Shown in pieces: positions 5,648 through 5,649 of a DNA stretch of 5,649 bases (the stretch's first letter is position 1; each line of letters opens with the position of its first letter). The stretch is from the NCBI RefSeq assembly GCF_017377655.1, contig NZ_JAFREL010000131.1, positions 1 to 5,649 on the forward strand, given 5' to 3'. Origin of the DNA: Candidatus Enterococcus ferrettii (GTDB lineage Bacteria; Bacillota; Bacilli; Lactobacillales; Enterococcaceae). Position numbers and translations under genes: made by a program. The notes under the pieces were generated by a model. That model did not search any database, was not told the origin of the DNA, and saw only the letters and a program-made list of their open reading frames with translations.

Positions 5648-5649
5648 TG

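Noticed and set aside
5601..5649. + strand gene start at ATG 5601 (MKPAYMTRLSLIKLFG)
   Set aside because: Only a weak GAG lies upstream, there is no clear promoter, and 16 codons cannot be judged; the minus-strand gene end fits the terminator position slightly better.

Overview
The window looks like chromosome of a low-GC Gram-positive bacterium, most likely Lactobacillales and probably Enterococcus. The grounds are AT-leaning coding sequence with strong AGGAGG-like ribosome binding sites, short hairpin terminators with T tails, and the protein types: a SipW/TasA-type exported protein, a lectin-domain surface protein, and OmpR-like winged-helix regulation. The genus is an inference; no species can be fixed from the sequence alone. 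All confident genes are on the + strand.

Layout. Positions 1-337 hold the 3' end of a gene for an alternate-signal (SipW-dependent, TasA/camelysin-like) exported protein. Positions 338-444 are non-coding, with two hairpins (the second with a T tail) and then a very strong ribosome binding site. Positions 445-3633 encode a 1062-residue extracytoplasmic protein: an N-terminal membrane segment or lipobox, a ThuA/DUF5057-like alpha/beta domain, beta-sandwich repeats, a C-type lectin-like domain and a beta-rich tail. It has no LPXTG or other C-terminal wall anchor. Three tightly packed genes follow: a 59-66 residue single-pass membrane protein (to 3834), a 247-residue protein (3831-4574) and a 255-residue winged-helix regulator with an atypical receiver domain (4592-5359). 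The 247-residue protein reads as a degenerate serine resolvase with a retained helix-turn-helix and two added C-terminal membrane helices. A terminator at about 5366-5397 closes the cluster. Positions 5398-5649 hold no confident gene but contain an inverted repeat, a long bidirectional terminator (5533-5576) and perhaps the 3' tail of a convergent minus-strand gene.

How the genes may work together (inference). The gene order and the near-zero or overlapping spacing from 3631 to 4592 indicate one transcription unit. It would make a large membrane-tethered adhesin-like lectin protein, a small membrane partner, a membrane-tethered DNA-binding-type protein derived from a recombinase, and a soluble transcription factor that has lost the usual phospho-acceptor. 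This is consistent with a self-regulated cell-surface/biofilm module in which a domesticated, catalytically dead recombinase acts as a membrane regulator. That protein is the most unusual item in the window. The lectin gene is also compositionally mosaic: most of its middle is near 30% G+C, but from about position 2760 it returns to the roughly 42-47% of its neighbours, suggesting exchange of the exposed portion.
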